Source of the DNA: Monodelphis domestica
Taxonomy: Eukaryota; Chordata; Mammalia; Didelphimorphia; Didelphidae
Direction: 5' to 3'
Assembly: GCF_027887165.1 (NCBI RefSeq)
Contig: NC_077230.1
Location: 34,299,351-34,363,350 of the forward strand
DNA: 64,000 nt
Numbering within the stretch: position 1 is the first letter of the stretch; each line of letters starts with the position of its first letter. Shown one piece after another: positions 12,201 through 24,143 of the stretch. Under the pieces are notes generated by a model that was not told where the DNA came from, searched no databases, and worked only from the letters and a program-made list of their open reading frames with translations. The translations under genes were made by a program, and so were the position numbers.

Positions 12201-13011
12201 ATGCAAAATAAATAATCTGGATTACATCAAATTAAAAAGTTTTTGTACAAACAAAACCAATGTAACCAAAATCAGAAGGGTAGCAACAAATTGGGAAACA
12301 ATCTTCATAAAAACCTCTGACAAAGGTTTAATTACTCAAATTTATATAGAACTAAATCAATTGTACAAAAAATCAAGCCATTCTCGAATTGACAAATGGG
12401 CAAGGGACATGAACAGGCAGTTCGCAGCCAAAGAAATCAAAACTATTAACAAGCACATGAAAAAGTGCTCTACATCTCTTATAATCAGAGAGATGCAAAT
12501 CAAAACAACTCTGAGGTATCACCTCACACCTAGCAGATTGGCTAACATGACAGCTATGGAAAGTAATGAATGCTGTAGGGGATGTGGCAAAGTGGGGACA
12601 TTAATTCATAGCTGGTGGAGTTGTGAATTGATCCAACCATTCTGGAGGGCAATTTGGAACTATGCCCAAAGGGCGATAAAAGAATGTCTGCCCTTTGATC
12701 CAGCCATAGCACTGCTGGGTCTGTACCCCAAAGAGATAATGGACAAAAAGACTTGTACAAAAATATTCATAGCTGCGCTCTTTGTGGTGGCCAAAAATTG
12801 GAAAATGAGGGGATGCCCTTCAATTGGAGAATGGCTGAATAAATTGTGGTATATGTTGGTAATGGAATACTATTGTGCCAAAAGGAATAATAAAGTGGAG
12901 GAATTCCATGGAGACTGGAACAACCTCCAGGAAGTGATGCAGAGTGAAAGGAGCAGAACCAGGAAAACATTGTACACAGAGACTGATACATTGTGGTACA
13001 ATCGAAGGTGA
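9203..13011 (+). pseudogene. L1 ORF2 (endonuclease-reverse transcriptase), disabled
   Basis: The N-terminal endonuclease contains [22 protein letters not shown], a GDLN motif and the SDH motif (FSDHKAIKI). The reverse transcriptase contains [20 protein letters not shown] and the catalytic FADD (LSLFADDMM). The C-terminal cysteine-rich part reads [18 protein letters not shown]. Compared with the intact copy at 60.6-64 kb there are three in-frame stops (TGA near 10,717 for a proline codon, TAA near 11,026 for Gln, TGA near 11,626 for Arg). There are also about three frame breaks (around 11,700, 11,790 and 12,105). It therefore makes no full protein. Confidence 0.95.
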
Positions 13012-13559
13012 TGGACTTCTCCATTAGTATCAATGCAATGTCCCTGAACAATCTGCAGGGATATAAAAAATACTACCCACAAGCAGAGGATAAATTGTGG
13101 GAGTAAAAACACCAATTAAAAGCAACTGCTTGACTACAGGGTTGGAGGAGAGAAGACTGAGGAGAGACTCTAAATGAACACTATAATGCAAATTCCAACA
13201 ACAGGGAAATGGGTTTGAGTCAAGAACACATGTGATTACCAGTGGAATCATTTGTCGGCTATGGGAGAGGGAAAGGTGGGGGGGAGGGGAGGAAAATAAA
13301 ATGATCTTTGTTTCCAGTGAATAATGTATGAAAACGACAAAATAAAATAATGTTTAAAAATTAAAAAAAAAAAAAGAAAAAGAGTATGATAAGAAATGGA
13401 CCTCGTCAAGTGAACAAAACTGTTAAGTGAAATAAAAATGAATTGATGTTTCAGAGTTTTATGCTCAAAACAGTGAGAATTGAGCATCACCTCCACTCTG
13501 TCATCTGTGACTTAATCTTTAATATTTTAAATGGATTCAGTGAGTTTGAGTAAATATGT

Positions 13560-13800
13560 TTTTAGTGAATCACTAAACATTTATGAAGTGCCTCTAGTGT
13601 CCAAGGCAATTTTATACCTGCTGAGGCCAGGAAGGATGGTCAGAAACAATCTCTCTTCTCAGGAACTGGCGGTCTAGAAGAGGAGTCAACATGCTAACAA
13701 TGATGCATGAAAAAGCAATCTACAATAGGATAAAAATGGAAATAATAAGAGAGAAAAGAAACCAAAAATGAAGGGATTCAAGAAAGGGTTTTCATCTTAG
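13560..13800 (+). repeat. L2/MIR-like remnant
   Basis: The segment 'catttatgaagtgcctctagtgtccaaggc' followed by a 'ctcaggaactggcggtctag' block matches the ordering of L2 3' sequence ('tgctaagtgctgggg...ctcaaggagctcacagtct'). Old and diverged. Confidence 0.45.
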
Positions 13801-13959
13801 ACTTGGAAGTAGCCAGAGGAGTGTATCACTAGAAACAAGAACAGAATGTTCTCTGAGAAATGGATTGTCTTATTTGGGAAGGATTTCAGATAGCATCGGG
13901 GTGGAGTTAGAAGGATCAAAATATCATATCAGAAGCCTAGAAAGGTGCAGCTTTGTGTC

Positions 13960-13963
<4 letters not shown>

Positions 13964-14004
<41 letters not shown>
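13964..14004. repeat. (GT)n microsatellite
   Basis: About 20 uninterrupted GT dinucleotides. The chance reading frame through it encodes a Cys-Val run and is not a gene. Confidence 0.95.
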
Positions 14005-14007
<3 letters not shown>

Positions 14008-14009
14008 GA

Positions 14010-14890
14010 ATCATTTTCAATTGCAAACAATATTTAATACTAAATCTAGGAGGAGATAGGAAATCTTTACAGACTACTGTGTAGAAAGACAGATATAAGG
14101 TGACATAGTTATACCTTTCTTTGAAAGCTCAATGCTGGAAGCACTGGATTAGGGAAGGATATGGCAGATTTTGCAGCAATAATGCAGGCTTCAGGGGAGA
14201 AAGACCTGCTAAGAAGTTTTGTGTGACAGAAGGGCAGGCCATGTTAGAGAGAAATGTTGGAAACGTCTCCACAGATAAGCTTTGGCAACTGGCTGGATGG
14301 AGGAGGAAAGATGGACTGAGCCTGTGAAGAAGACAATAGTTGGTGAGGCAGGGTGATGAAATAGTGAGAGAGAGAAGAGGAAGAGGGGAGATTTTCTGAT
14401 TAGAAAATAAGAATTTCAGCTTTGGAAATACTGAATATCAGATGTTTATAGGACAATGGTATAATTTAGAGAGGCATCACCTACCAAAAATTCCAGACTG
14501 GGATCTGGAAAGCTTACCACAATCTCAACACCCAAAGATTAAAGTCCAAATATTTGGAGAATTAAAAAAAAACCCAGCCCAATATACTTCTTTTTCACTG
14601 TCCTCTGATCAGGACTGATCTTCCTTCACCACTCTGCCTACTGCTGCTGTCATAGAGCTAGAGAAAACATGCTTTATGATGTCAGCAATAATTCACATTA
14701 GCTGTTGGGAGTGGAGCTATGTGGCAACGTGAGAGTGGTTTGGGTTCCTGAGTTGATTACATTAAAAAATTCATTTAAAAATATTTTTTCTCAACACTTT
14801 TCACATTTACATAAAAGTTTTTTTTTTTTTAATTTTACATAGTTACAAGAGCCTTAGTTTAAAAGCCCTGGTTCACTTAAAAAAAAAAAA
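14010..14890. other. Unassigned intergenic sequence
   Basis: No exon of the PDZ-SAM family and no clear repeat family is recognised. A 68-codon frame at 14,121-14,327 has no domain or splice support. Confidence 0.3.
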
Positions 14891-15075
14891 AAAAACCCTT
14901 GCCTTCTCACTTAGAATCAATGCTGTGTATAGTTTCCACAGCAGAAGAGTGGTAAGGGCTAGTCAATGGGGTTTAAGCGACTTGCCCAGGGTCACCAAGC
15001 TAGGAAGTGTCTGCGGACACATTTGAACCCAGGACTTGGCTCTCAATTCACCGAGTCACCCAACTGCCTCCAAAA
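14890..15075 (+). mobile_element. Marsupial SINE
   Basis: An A-rich start is followed by 'cttagaatcaatgctgtgtat', 'agaagagtggtaagggct', 'cttgcccagggtcaccaagctaggaagtgtctg' and 'tttgaacccaggacttggctctcaa'. This is the conserved body of a common marsupial tRNA/CORE-type SINE. Related copies lie near 29.1, 42.0 and 51.3 kb. Confidence 0.75.
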
Positions 15076-15483
15076 TGGTTCATTCTTGAAAGAAAATTGA
15101 AAAAAGTTACTTTTCTTTTGATGAGTTACATGAATGATTCAAGTCATCCAAGTATCCCTGAAACTCATAAATTCTTTTAGATGGTTTCTGAGGAACTGAA
15201 GCTAACATGAGAAAAATGTTCCCTAGAAACTTACCCAGTCACCTGTGGGGAAACAATAACAGCAGATTCTAAAGAATGCCAGAAAAAGGAGTCCATGAAT
15301 TTGTAAGAACACATATTTCTATATATATGATATGTCTGAGGAAGCAGAGACAGTTCTGTACTTGCTACCTCTGGACTAAGCCATATTATCCTCCTTGAGG
15401 GCTGGTTGTTTCTCTCAAGCTCGGTGCCCACCATAAATACTTGTTGGCTAACTGGATTGATAAATGGAATTGTTTACACACTC

Positions 15484-15800
15484 GTTGCTAGGGGAGCTTG
15501 TTTTGAAACTTAGGAAGTAAAATTATGTAAGTCTCAAGAAAGAAAAAGAAGTCTAAATATTAAATGTTTAAAGGTGGTAAAATGAAAAGATTATAGGCCT
15601 AAGCTGAGGTATCTGTTAACTTTTACTGCTGCTTTTTGACTGCTGGCTGACCATTCTGAGTTTCAAGGCAACTGAAGAGTTGATTCAAAAGAAATGACTG
15701 GTGGTTCCCTTAAGAGGGCCAAACACTCAACAGCCAATAAGAGATCATAGAACATAGAACAACTGTCAGGTTACCAAGGAATCAGGAGGATTATAAATAA
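15484..15800 (+). promoter_or_regulatory. Probable promoter of PDZ-SAM gene copy 2
   Basis: A CCAAT box lies at 15,734-15,738. An X-box-like element at 15,770-15,783 has one perfect GTTACC half and a degenerate second half. TATAAATA lies at 15,792-15,799, just upstream of a good splice donor at 15,846. The paralogous promoter at 57.5-57.9 kb keeps the CCAAT box and the other half of the X-box (GGTAAC), so together they point to an ancestral palindromic RFX site. RFX sites are typical of cilia and spermatid genes. Function is inferred from sequence only. Confidence 0.55.
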
Positions 15801-15814
15801 AGGGAGGAGACTGG

Positions 15815-15845
15815 GGAGGTCATTCCTGCAAAGGAAACCAAGGAG
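15815..15845 (+). other. Non-coding exon 1 of PDZ-SAM gene copy 2 (start approximate)
   Basis: It ends at a conserved donor (AAGGAG/gtagga) shared with the downstream copy (GATGAG/gtagga). It contains no ATG. The transcription start is only estimated from the TATA-like box about 25-30 bases upstream; if that box is not used, the exon would be longer on its left side. Confidence 0.45.
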
Positions 15846-16374
15846 GTAGGATGTGTTAAGGATTGGAAGGGTGGCAGTTTGATAAATTGTGGAATTATTT
15901 GTTTTAGAGTAGTTGCTGGGGATTTCTTTTTGTTGTGGAATGTTTTGATATGGAATTGGTGATTTTTGATGTATACATTTTTAAAAAATATTGATAAACA
16001 GAATTCTAAAGGGGATCTCAGAGATTTTGTCTATTTTCAAAGGAATTGAAGATTATTGAGGAATCTATAAATATTTTAAAATACTATAGCAGGTTCCAGG
16101 GGGAAAATATATAATAACCAATATCTCCTAACGTGTTTTTTTTTTTATTTTAATTCTTTTTCTTTTTAACTTTTAACATCATTTCATGTTTTCTGTCTCA
16201 TATGATTTTCACAATTTTGGTCAGTCATCTAGTGAACAAATCTATTAATATTGGGGAAAGAAGGAGTGGGATAAATCGTGGAAATTCATCTTTATATAAA
16301 TATTTTGAAACATAAACCAATCTATATGTATGTACTACATTTAAATAAATATAAATGTCTGAATATAAAGATGA

Positions 16375-17935
16375 AATTCAATTAATATCAATTAGTAATT
16401 AATGATCATCAATTAGTAATTGTCACTAATGAATAATTGATTAATGATCACCAAGGAGTAATTATTATTAATTAATAATTGATTAATATTAGTTATTGAT
16501 TATCAATCATTAAATTATTAAATTTTATTTTTATTTATATACATTTATTTAATTTATTTATTTTTAAACAATTTTATTTCATATTTATATATTTTTATTT
16601 ATTAAATTATGTATTTTAATTTAATTTATTTACATTTAAAAGTATTTATTTTATATATTTTATTTAAGTAATTATATTTATTTATAAATTCATTTATAAT
16701 TAATAGAATTTAAAAATTTATTAAATTATTAAAATATTGATTATTATTAATTATTGAAAATCACTAATTGATGATCAGTAATTGATCACTTATTAATTAG
16801 TGATAATTACTAATTGATGATCATTAATTAATAATAGACAATAATTATTATTTTAACCATCATTATTAATTACTATTAAACAATTATTAATTAATCTGCA
16901 TTGATTAATAATTAATATTAATCAATTAATAATTATTGATCAGTAATGAATAAAGTCATGATAATTTATTAATAATTAAATTAAATTATTTTAATGGATT
17001 GTCATTAATTAATAATTGATAATGGTTATTATTTATAATAATTATTAATTAATATTAAGTAATTATTGATTAATGATAATTGACATTAATTATTTTATTC
17101 TCATTATTATTAATTACATCAAACAATTATTGATTTATTATCTTGAATTAATATTAACTGATTATTATTTGATGATAATTAATAATTAATATTAACATAT
17201 AATTGATGAGCATCAAATAATCCTTAATTCAATTTGTTTGATATTAATTAATAATGATGGTTAAAATAATAATTAATGATGATCAATTAGTTATTGTCAC
17301 TAATTAATAATTCATTATTTAATGAACCTCAATTGGTAATTATCCTTAATTAATAATTGATTAATATTAATTATTGATCATAAAATTATTGTGGTTTTGT
17401 TCATGTATATTTAATTAATTAATTTATTTTTAAATGGATTTTGTTGATATATAAATATATTTTATTTATTAAATTATTTATTTTTAAATTTAATTTTATG
17501 TATTTATAAATTAATTTAATTTAATTTTAAAATCAATTTAAATAATATTTTATTAAATTCTTAAATAATAAACCATTAGTTATTAAATATTGATTGATAA
17601 TAATTATTAATTAGTGAAAATTACTAATTGATGATAATTAATCAATAATATTTTGGTATTGATTTTTAAGTAAGTAACAATTAACTGATTATGAATTAAT
17701 GATAATTAATCAATAATTGCTTCATAATAATTAATGATTATAAGTAATCAATATCAACGATAAATTAATGATCATGAATTAATAGTCGATCAATGCCAAT
17801 TATTAATACATAGCAATTGTTAATGATAATCAGTTAATAATTGATTATATAATAATTAAATTATTATAATACAATATATAATATAATATAATACAATATA
17901 ATAATTATTATATTTTAAATACTGATTAAATTTCA
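16375..17935. repeat. AT-only palindromic satellite, two ~880-bp units
   Basis: Nearly pure A+T built from variants of TAATTAATAATTGAT with GATCA islands. A block at 16,381-16,500 recurs about 880 bases later (17,259-17,390). Each block is followed by a T-rich spacer and then by its own reverse complement ('cactaattgatgatca' near 16,760; 'attactaattgatgat' near 17,620). The unit is arm, spacer, inverted arm, duplicated in tandem. It lies in intron 1 and is absent from the corresponding position of copy 3. Confidence 0.8.
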
Positions 17936-18421
17936 TTAATTAATATTAATATGTATTTAATATTAAAGGATTGTTTTAGAATATAAAGAAAAGAATGTTA
18001 GTCAATATGCCTTGTACCACTTACCATAAACATTTCTTAGGCTATAGCAAAATTGTATATAGCTTTAGAATTCCTCCCCTTCCATTAGATATAATGCTGA
18101 ATTTTTCCCGTCAAATTTAATGAACATACAGGAGTAAATTTGAACATATGAGATACATTTTGAAATGAAATATTACTCTTGTGTATATTGGGGCTGAACA
18201 CTTAGATAAAAGGAATTTTTAAGGGGGTATCATTTAATGTCAAGAGACTGATCAAGAAAACTAATTTTTACAAATAAAATTAATACACCACTGTACTTTG
18301 AAATTATTTATATTTTGTTGACCATGCACTTTAAAAATTATTTTTATTTTTATTCAAGTAAAGATCAGAATTTTCTTGTTCAAGAACCTTGTTTATAGCT
18401 TTTAATCTTCTCTGTGAAAAA

Positions 18422-18476
18422 ATGATGCAAAGAAGAGTCCAGAACCTCGATTTATTTTCTTGTCAAATAGACAAAG
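18422..18476 (+). CDS. PDZ-SAM gene exon 2 (first coding)
   Basis: Encodes MMQRRVQNLDLFSCQIDK plus one base, and ends at AAAG/gtaagc. The acceptor is uncertain (cag-less candidates at 18,384 or 18,398). The frame upstream of the ATG is open across the exon, but exon 1 offers no ATG, so 18,422 is the first available start. Confidence 0.7.
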
Positions 18477-21400
18477 GTAAGCTTTAACTATAAAATTGCT
18501 TATTTCATACATGTATGCCATTCTTCATCAGTTTTATTTTTATTAAGCTTGTTTTTCATATCAATAAATATCAAATATAGAGAATATTAAAATATTAGGA
18601 ATAACTCCCAAATGAAGATTAAAGAGTGTAACTGATAAATATTTTTGATATCATATAAATAAATATTTTTGATATCATAACTTTTAAAATAGTGTCAGAA
18701 AGGTGAGTCATAGCAATAAGGCAAAAAATTTAAGGAATAATCTGTAAAATCATAGTAAGAATAAAATCGTTACCTTTTATAGACAATATAATAGTTTATT
18801 TAGAAAACCCAATCAAGCCAAATAAAATGAATTAAAATAACTCCAGGAAAATGCAGGATAATAAATAAATCTTCATAGAGCATTAGCATTTTTATATATT
18901 ATTCCCTAAAGCCTTAGCAAGAACAAATAAAGACATTCTATTTAAAAATGATAGAGACTGTGAAATACCTGGAATTCTATTCATCAAAACAAAAGGGGGA
19001 TGGAGGGAGGGCAGAACTAAGATGGTGGAGAAGCTACACAGACTCACCTGTTCTCTATCTACCAAATTAAAATATGATATAATGCCTAAAAAGAAATATT
19101 GGAGCACCATAATCTACAGAAAAATGGAGTGAAATAATTTTTCTATTTAAAACTACTTAGAAAGCCATTAGGAAAGTTCTATTCCACTCTGATGGAAGAG
19201 GAGTGCAAAAACAACAGAACGAGGCAGGTTCCGATAATTAAAGAGTCCTTGGACACACCTGAATCAGCAACAGGGGCTGCCAGAGCTCCCAGCTGCAGCC
19301 CTTTGCTGCCTTGACGGAGTGCCCATACACAGATCCAGGCAGCAGTTGTGGCGGACCTTATTGGGAGCACTTAGCACATCCCAATGCTTGCAACCTCAGA
19401 GGACAAGGGGATCCTGGTCACAGTTACCAGATGGAAAAGAATTCACATGGTTACTCACTGACCTGACCCCAGGCCAGGAGAGTATTAAACACACTTGTCA
19501 TTACATTATACAATGTTGAAAGAATTTAAAAAAAAAAAAAAGATTGGTCACTAAGAACTCTCAATGAAGCTGCACAAAGAACTTGGAACATACTTCTTTC
19601 TACATAGTTACAGAAAATGAGCAAACAACAATACCAAAACACCCTAACCATAGAAAGATATTTTGGTGCCCGGGAAGACTTAAAATCAGAAGAAAATATT
19701 GCTGCATCCAAAGCTTAGAAGGAAGAAAAGATATTAGCTATTTCACGTCTCAAAATAGTCTACAAAGCAGAAATTGTCTAAATTATTTAGAGTAGTTTAA
19801 GAAACGTGTCTCTGGGGGCTTCCGTCCCGGCTCCTGCCGCGGCGGCTCCACCGCAGGCCCAGTTGCGGGCTCCAACCCAGGGTCCCGGGACGCTCTCGAG
19901 GGGACATGCTGAGGCGGACTCTGGAAAACCGGGACGCCCAGACCAAACAGCTGCAGGATGCGGTCTCCAACGTGGAGAAGCACTTTGGGGAGCTGTGCCA
20001 GATCTTCGCGGCGTACGTGCGTAAAACGGCCCGGCTTCCAGACAAGCCAACCTCCTGGTGAATGAAATCAATGCTTATGCTGCCACCGAGACGCCCAACC
20101 TGAAGCACGGCCTGAAGGACTTTGCTGATGAGTTTACCAAACTTCAGGATTATAGGCAAGCTGAGGTTGAAAGACTTGAAGCCAAAGTAGTTGAACTTTG
20201 AAAAGTTATGGAACTATTGTGAAAATGAAACGGGATGATCTCAAAGCAACTTTAACAGCAAAGAGTCGAGAAGCTAAGCAGTTAACTCAACTAGAAAGGA
20301 CGCATCAACGGACTCCATCAGATCGGCATGTCATAGTATCCTTTCAATTTTGAAGAAAAAATTATTTTGTCATTTAGTTGATAAAAAGGCAGAAACAGAA
20401 TTACAGAGAGCTACAATGGATGCCACCAGAACAAGTCGGCACCTGGAAGAAACAATTGACAATTTTGAAAAGCAAAAAATAAAGGACATAAAGAATATAT
20501 TTTCAGAATTTATAACTATTGAAATGCTGTTCCATGGTAAAGCTTTAGAAGTCTACACTGCTGCCTACCAAAATATACAGAAGATTGATGAAGAAGAAGA
20601 TCTAGAGATTTTTTGGAGCTCTCTCTATCCACCTGACTATTCAACTTGTTTAGATATTGTTCGAGCAAATTCAAAATCTCCTCTTCAGAAATCTATTTCT
20701 ATCAAGTGTATATCCGGATCAGGACAGCAGATTCCTACCACTCGGATAAGAAAAGATCACCAAGATGACGATGAAGAGGATGATGAATTGGACGTTACAG
20801 AAGAAGAAAATTAATTTTATATGTGCTTTTAACAGTTCCCCTCAAAATCATCAACTTCAGCTTATTAAATGTGTCAATTGCCCAAAAAAAGCAATAAGAA
20901 ATTAACATGTCTATATGTATACATATATGCACTATTAACAGGTATTTCAAAAGAATCTATTGGTTTTTTAAAGTAAATGGTTTTTGAGGAATTAACTTCA
21001 GAATGGAATGTGATTAAAGGAAATTTCTGTAGCCCCAAAATTAAGTAGCTAAAATGAAAAACATGCCATTAGCTTTGTTCTGTTACCAAGGTTATGGTAT
21101 TTGTTTAAATATAAATTTCATTTTTAAAGAATTTCAAAATAATTATCGTGAGAGCTGTCTTTAAGCCATTGTCATATCACACAAATAAATGTGACAGTGG
21201 CCAAAAAAGAACTATTATCTTCTCTTGGTTCCCTATGTAAGCTAAGTTTCCATGCCTTCATTTCTTAAAAATCAGTTAAAATTCCTTCAAAATCATTGAC
21301 AAGCATTGTTCCATAAAGTACTTAAATAAGGTTGTTTTACTTCCTTATCAATTTCAAAAATTGGGGAGTTTTATTTGCCAGGTCACATCTACCTAGTTAA

Positions 21401-24109
21401 CGCCTTTAAATAGTCCAATGGGGCTAAATGAGCAAAAGAAATTAGAAGACCAAGGAAACTGGTCATATTTATATATTCCATTTTTAACAATGGAAGAAGG
21501 TAGTTAAAGGGTGAAAAAATGTAGTAGTCCTCATGAACTTAAAATCAAAATGTTGACAATGTGTGATGCAGACTTTGGAAAACCTATTTTGAGATGCTAT
21601 TTTCCCATAGAGAAATGAGGCACAGGCTGCTAATAAAAGAAATTCTGAAATTGTATTAGAATTTCTAAACACTAAAATTTATTATTATTATTATTATTAA
21701 TGACACATTCTTGTACCTGGAAATATCAAGTTGGAGACATTTGAATCATAGAATGTTAGCATGTCTGACATTTTTTTCATTTCCAGGATTTCCTTCTGGG
21801 AAAACATTTGTAATCTTATTTCATTGATCCAGACAAGCATATTTTACTAACTGTGAAATTTATTTCCTTTGGAATACTAGAAAAATTACTATTCACAACA
21901 CATAAAAATAAAGACTTTACAGAAAAAAAAAAAGAAACGTGTCTCTGACACTTGCTAGTTGTGAAATGCTGGACAAGTCACTTAACCCTGTTTGCCCCAG
22001 TTTCCTCTTCTGTAATGAAGAGATAGCTGGAGAAGAAACTGGAACACTACTACATTAGCTTCACTAGGAAAATTCCAACTCAAGTCATAAAGAGTCAGAT
22101 ACAACTGACTGACAAAACAAGAAGGATCAATGGTCAATTAGAGGAACAGATTAGGTGTAGAAAATGCTGAATAAAAAAGGGCCTTGTAAAATGTACCTTT
22201 GATAAACTCAAAGTCCTTAGACTGTGCTAGAATTAGGAATTATTTTTTTAAACTGTTGGGAAAATTAGAAATGCTTTGAGACGACTTTTTATATAAGTTG
22301 TCTTTTATTGTGAATATATGAACCCACAAATGATCCATAAATAAACTTTGGGGTTCTGTGATCTTGGAAGAGAGAAAAAATGCATGTTTTTTAATAACAT
22401 TTCATTCAAATTTAACAAATTCCATTAACAATTTTTATAATACACTTTGATATCTGGTATGGTTAGATCATCTTCCATCATATTATTTTTCATTATTTCC
22501 ATTGATATTCTTGACCTTGTTTAGTGAAAAATAATATGATGGAAGATGATCTAACCATACCAGATATCAAAGTGTGTATTATTATAACGTACTTATCTTC
22601 AAACTAATCTATTATTGATGAAGAAAGAGTAGTGGATCTGTGGAATAGAGTAGGTACACACAATTTGCACAGTAGAAATGACTTTAGTAATGTTGTGTTT
22701 CTTACATGCAAAAATCCATATTTTAGGGTCAAGAACTCACTGGGTCAAAAACTGCTGGGAAAACCAGAAAGCATTTTGGCAGAAACTAGATGTAGACCAA
22801 TGCCACACATCATGTATCAAAATAAGGTCAAAGTGGCATTTGATTTATGCATTCAGGGTAATGCCAGATTTAAATTAGGGGGAAAAGAATTATCAAATAA
22901 AGGACAGAGAACATTATAGGAGGTGCAATGGATCATATTCATTACCTTTAAAAGTTTTCCACACAAAACCAGAGAGAAAGAAGAAAAATGGGAAAAAATT
23001 TAAAGATCTGATTAAGGCCTCATTTCTCAAAGATATAGAGCACTGGATCAACTTTATAAAGAATACAGGTTGTTCCCCAATTCACAGATACTAAAATTAT
23101 ATGAATAATCAGTTTTCAGATGAAGAAATAAAAACTGTCCCTAGCCACATAAAAAAGCACTAAATCACTATGAAGAATACAAATTTAAACAACTCTTACT
23201 TACCTTTTCATGCCTATCAAATTTTCTTAACAAGACAGGAAAGGAAAATGAAAAACGTTGGAGGTGATGGGGGAATATTTGAGACACTAAGGTACAGATG
23301 GTGGAATTGTGAACTGATTCATCTATTCTAGAGAACATGGATATATGCTCAAAGAGCTATGCAATTGTGCATATTCTTTGACTTGGCAATATCACAACTA
23401 AAACAGTATCCCAAAGAGATTAGAAACTTTTAAAAAATGAAAAGAAAATGTCCCTATATGTACAAAATAATTTATGGCAGTAATTTTTCGTGTTGAAGAA
23501 CTTAAAATTCCAGGGATAACATTCAATTGTGAAATGGCTGAAAAATTTATGGTATATGATTGTAATAATATTATTGTGCTACATGAAATGATGATTAAGA
23601 TGCTTTCAAAAAACCTGGAAGACTTATATGAACTGATACATAATGAAGGGAGCAGAAGCAGAACATTGGGTGCATGAACAGCAATGCTATGCAATGATCA
23701 ACTGTAAATGACTTTGCTATGCCCAGAAATACAAAGATTGAAAGACAGTTCTGAAAAACTGAAAAATGTTATCCACTTGCAGTGGAAAAGGTGATGGAAT
23801 CTAAATGCAGAGCAAAACATATTTATTTTACTTTATTTTCCTTTCTTTCTGGTATGTTTTATTTCTCAACATGATGAATAAGGAAGGAAATATGTTTTAC
23901 ATGACTGCATATGTATAATCTTTATCAAATTGCTTACCTTTTTAATGAGGTTGGAGACCAGGGTGACTAGGAAAGAATTTGGAACTTAAAATAGATTTTA
24001 TATGTCCTTAGAAAAAATTTTAATTATTAAAAATGTCTTAATGTGCTTATATGCTGAAAGGTAGAAAGTTCAGCAAAATCATTGATCTAGGGGAGACTGT
24101 AACAGAGTC

Positions 24110-24143
<34 letters not shown>

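Larger units (their letters stand above)
8181..13380 (+). mobile_element. 5'-truncated L1 LINE, sense, decayed
   Basis: The element starts inside ORF1 and runs through the spacer, ORF2 and 3' UTR to an A-rich tail at 13,356-13,380. The spacer holds strongly G-rich runs (8,990-9,090). It inserted into the older antisense L1, splitting that element's 5' end. It is clearly older than the minus-strand L1 at 60.3-64 kb, because ORF2 is interrupted several times. Confidence 0.95.
15365..16360 (+). repeat. Promoter block shared by tandem copies (copy 2 member)
   Basis: Collinear with 57,413-58,030 plus 59,540-59,850. Landmarks are 'acctctggactaagccatatta', 'gttgctagggg/aagcttgtt', 'gctgaggtatctgt', 'cagccaata', the exon 1 donor 'gaggtaggatgtgtta', 'gtggaat' and 'attctaaaggggatc'. 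The counterpart is interrupted by an L1 absent here, so this copy preserves the empty site. Confidence 0.85.

Noticed and set aside
13865-14059. 64-codon frame with a Cys-Val run
   Set aside because: Generated by the GT microsatellite.
22632-22919. 95-codon frame
   Set aside because: Matches the L1 ORF2 C-terminal region, not a host gene.
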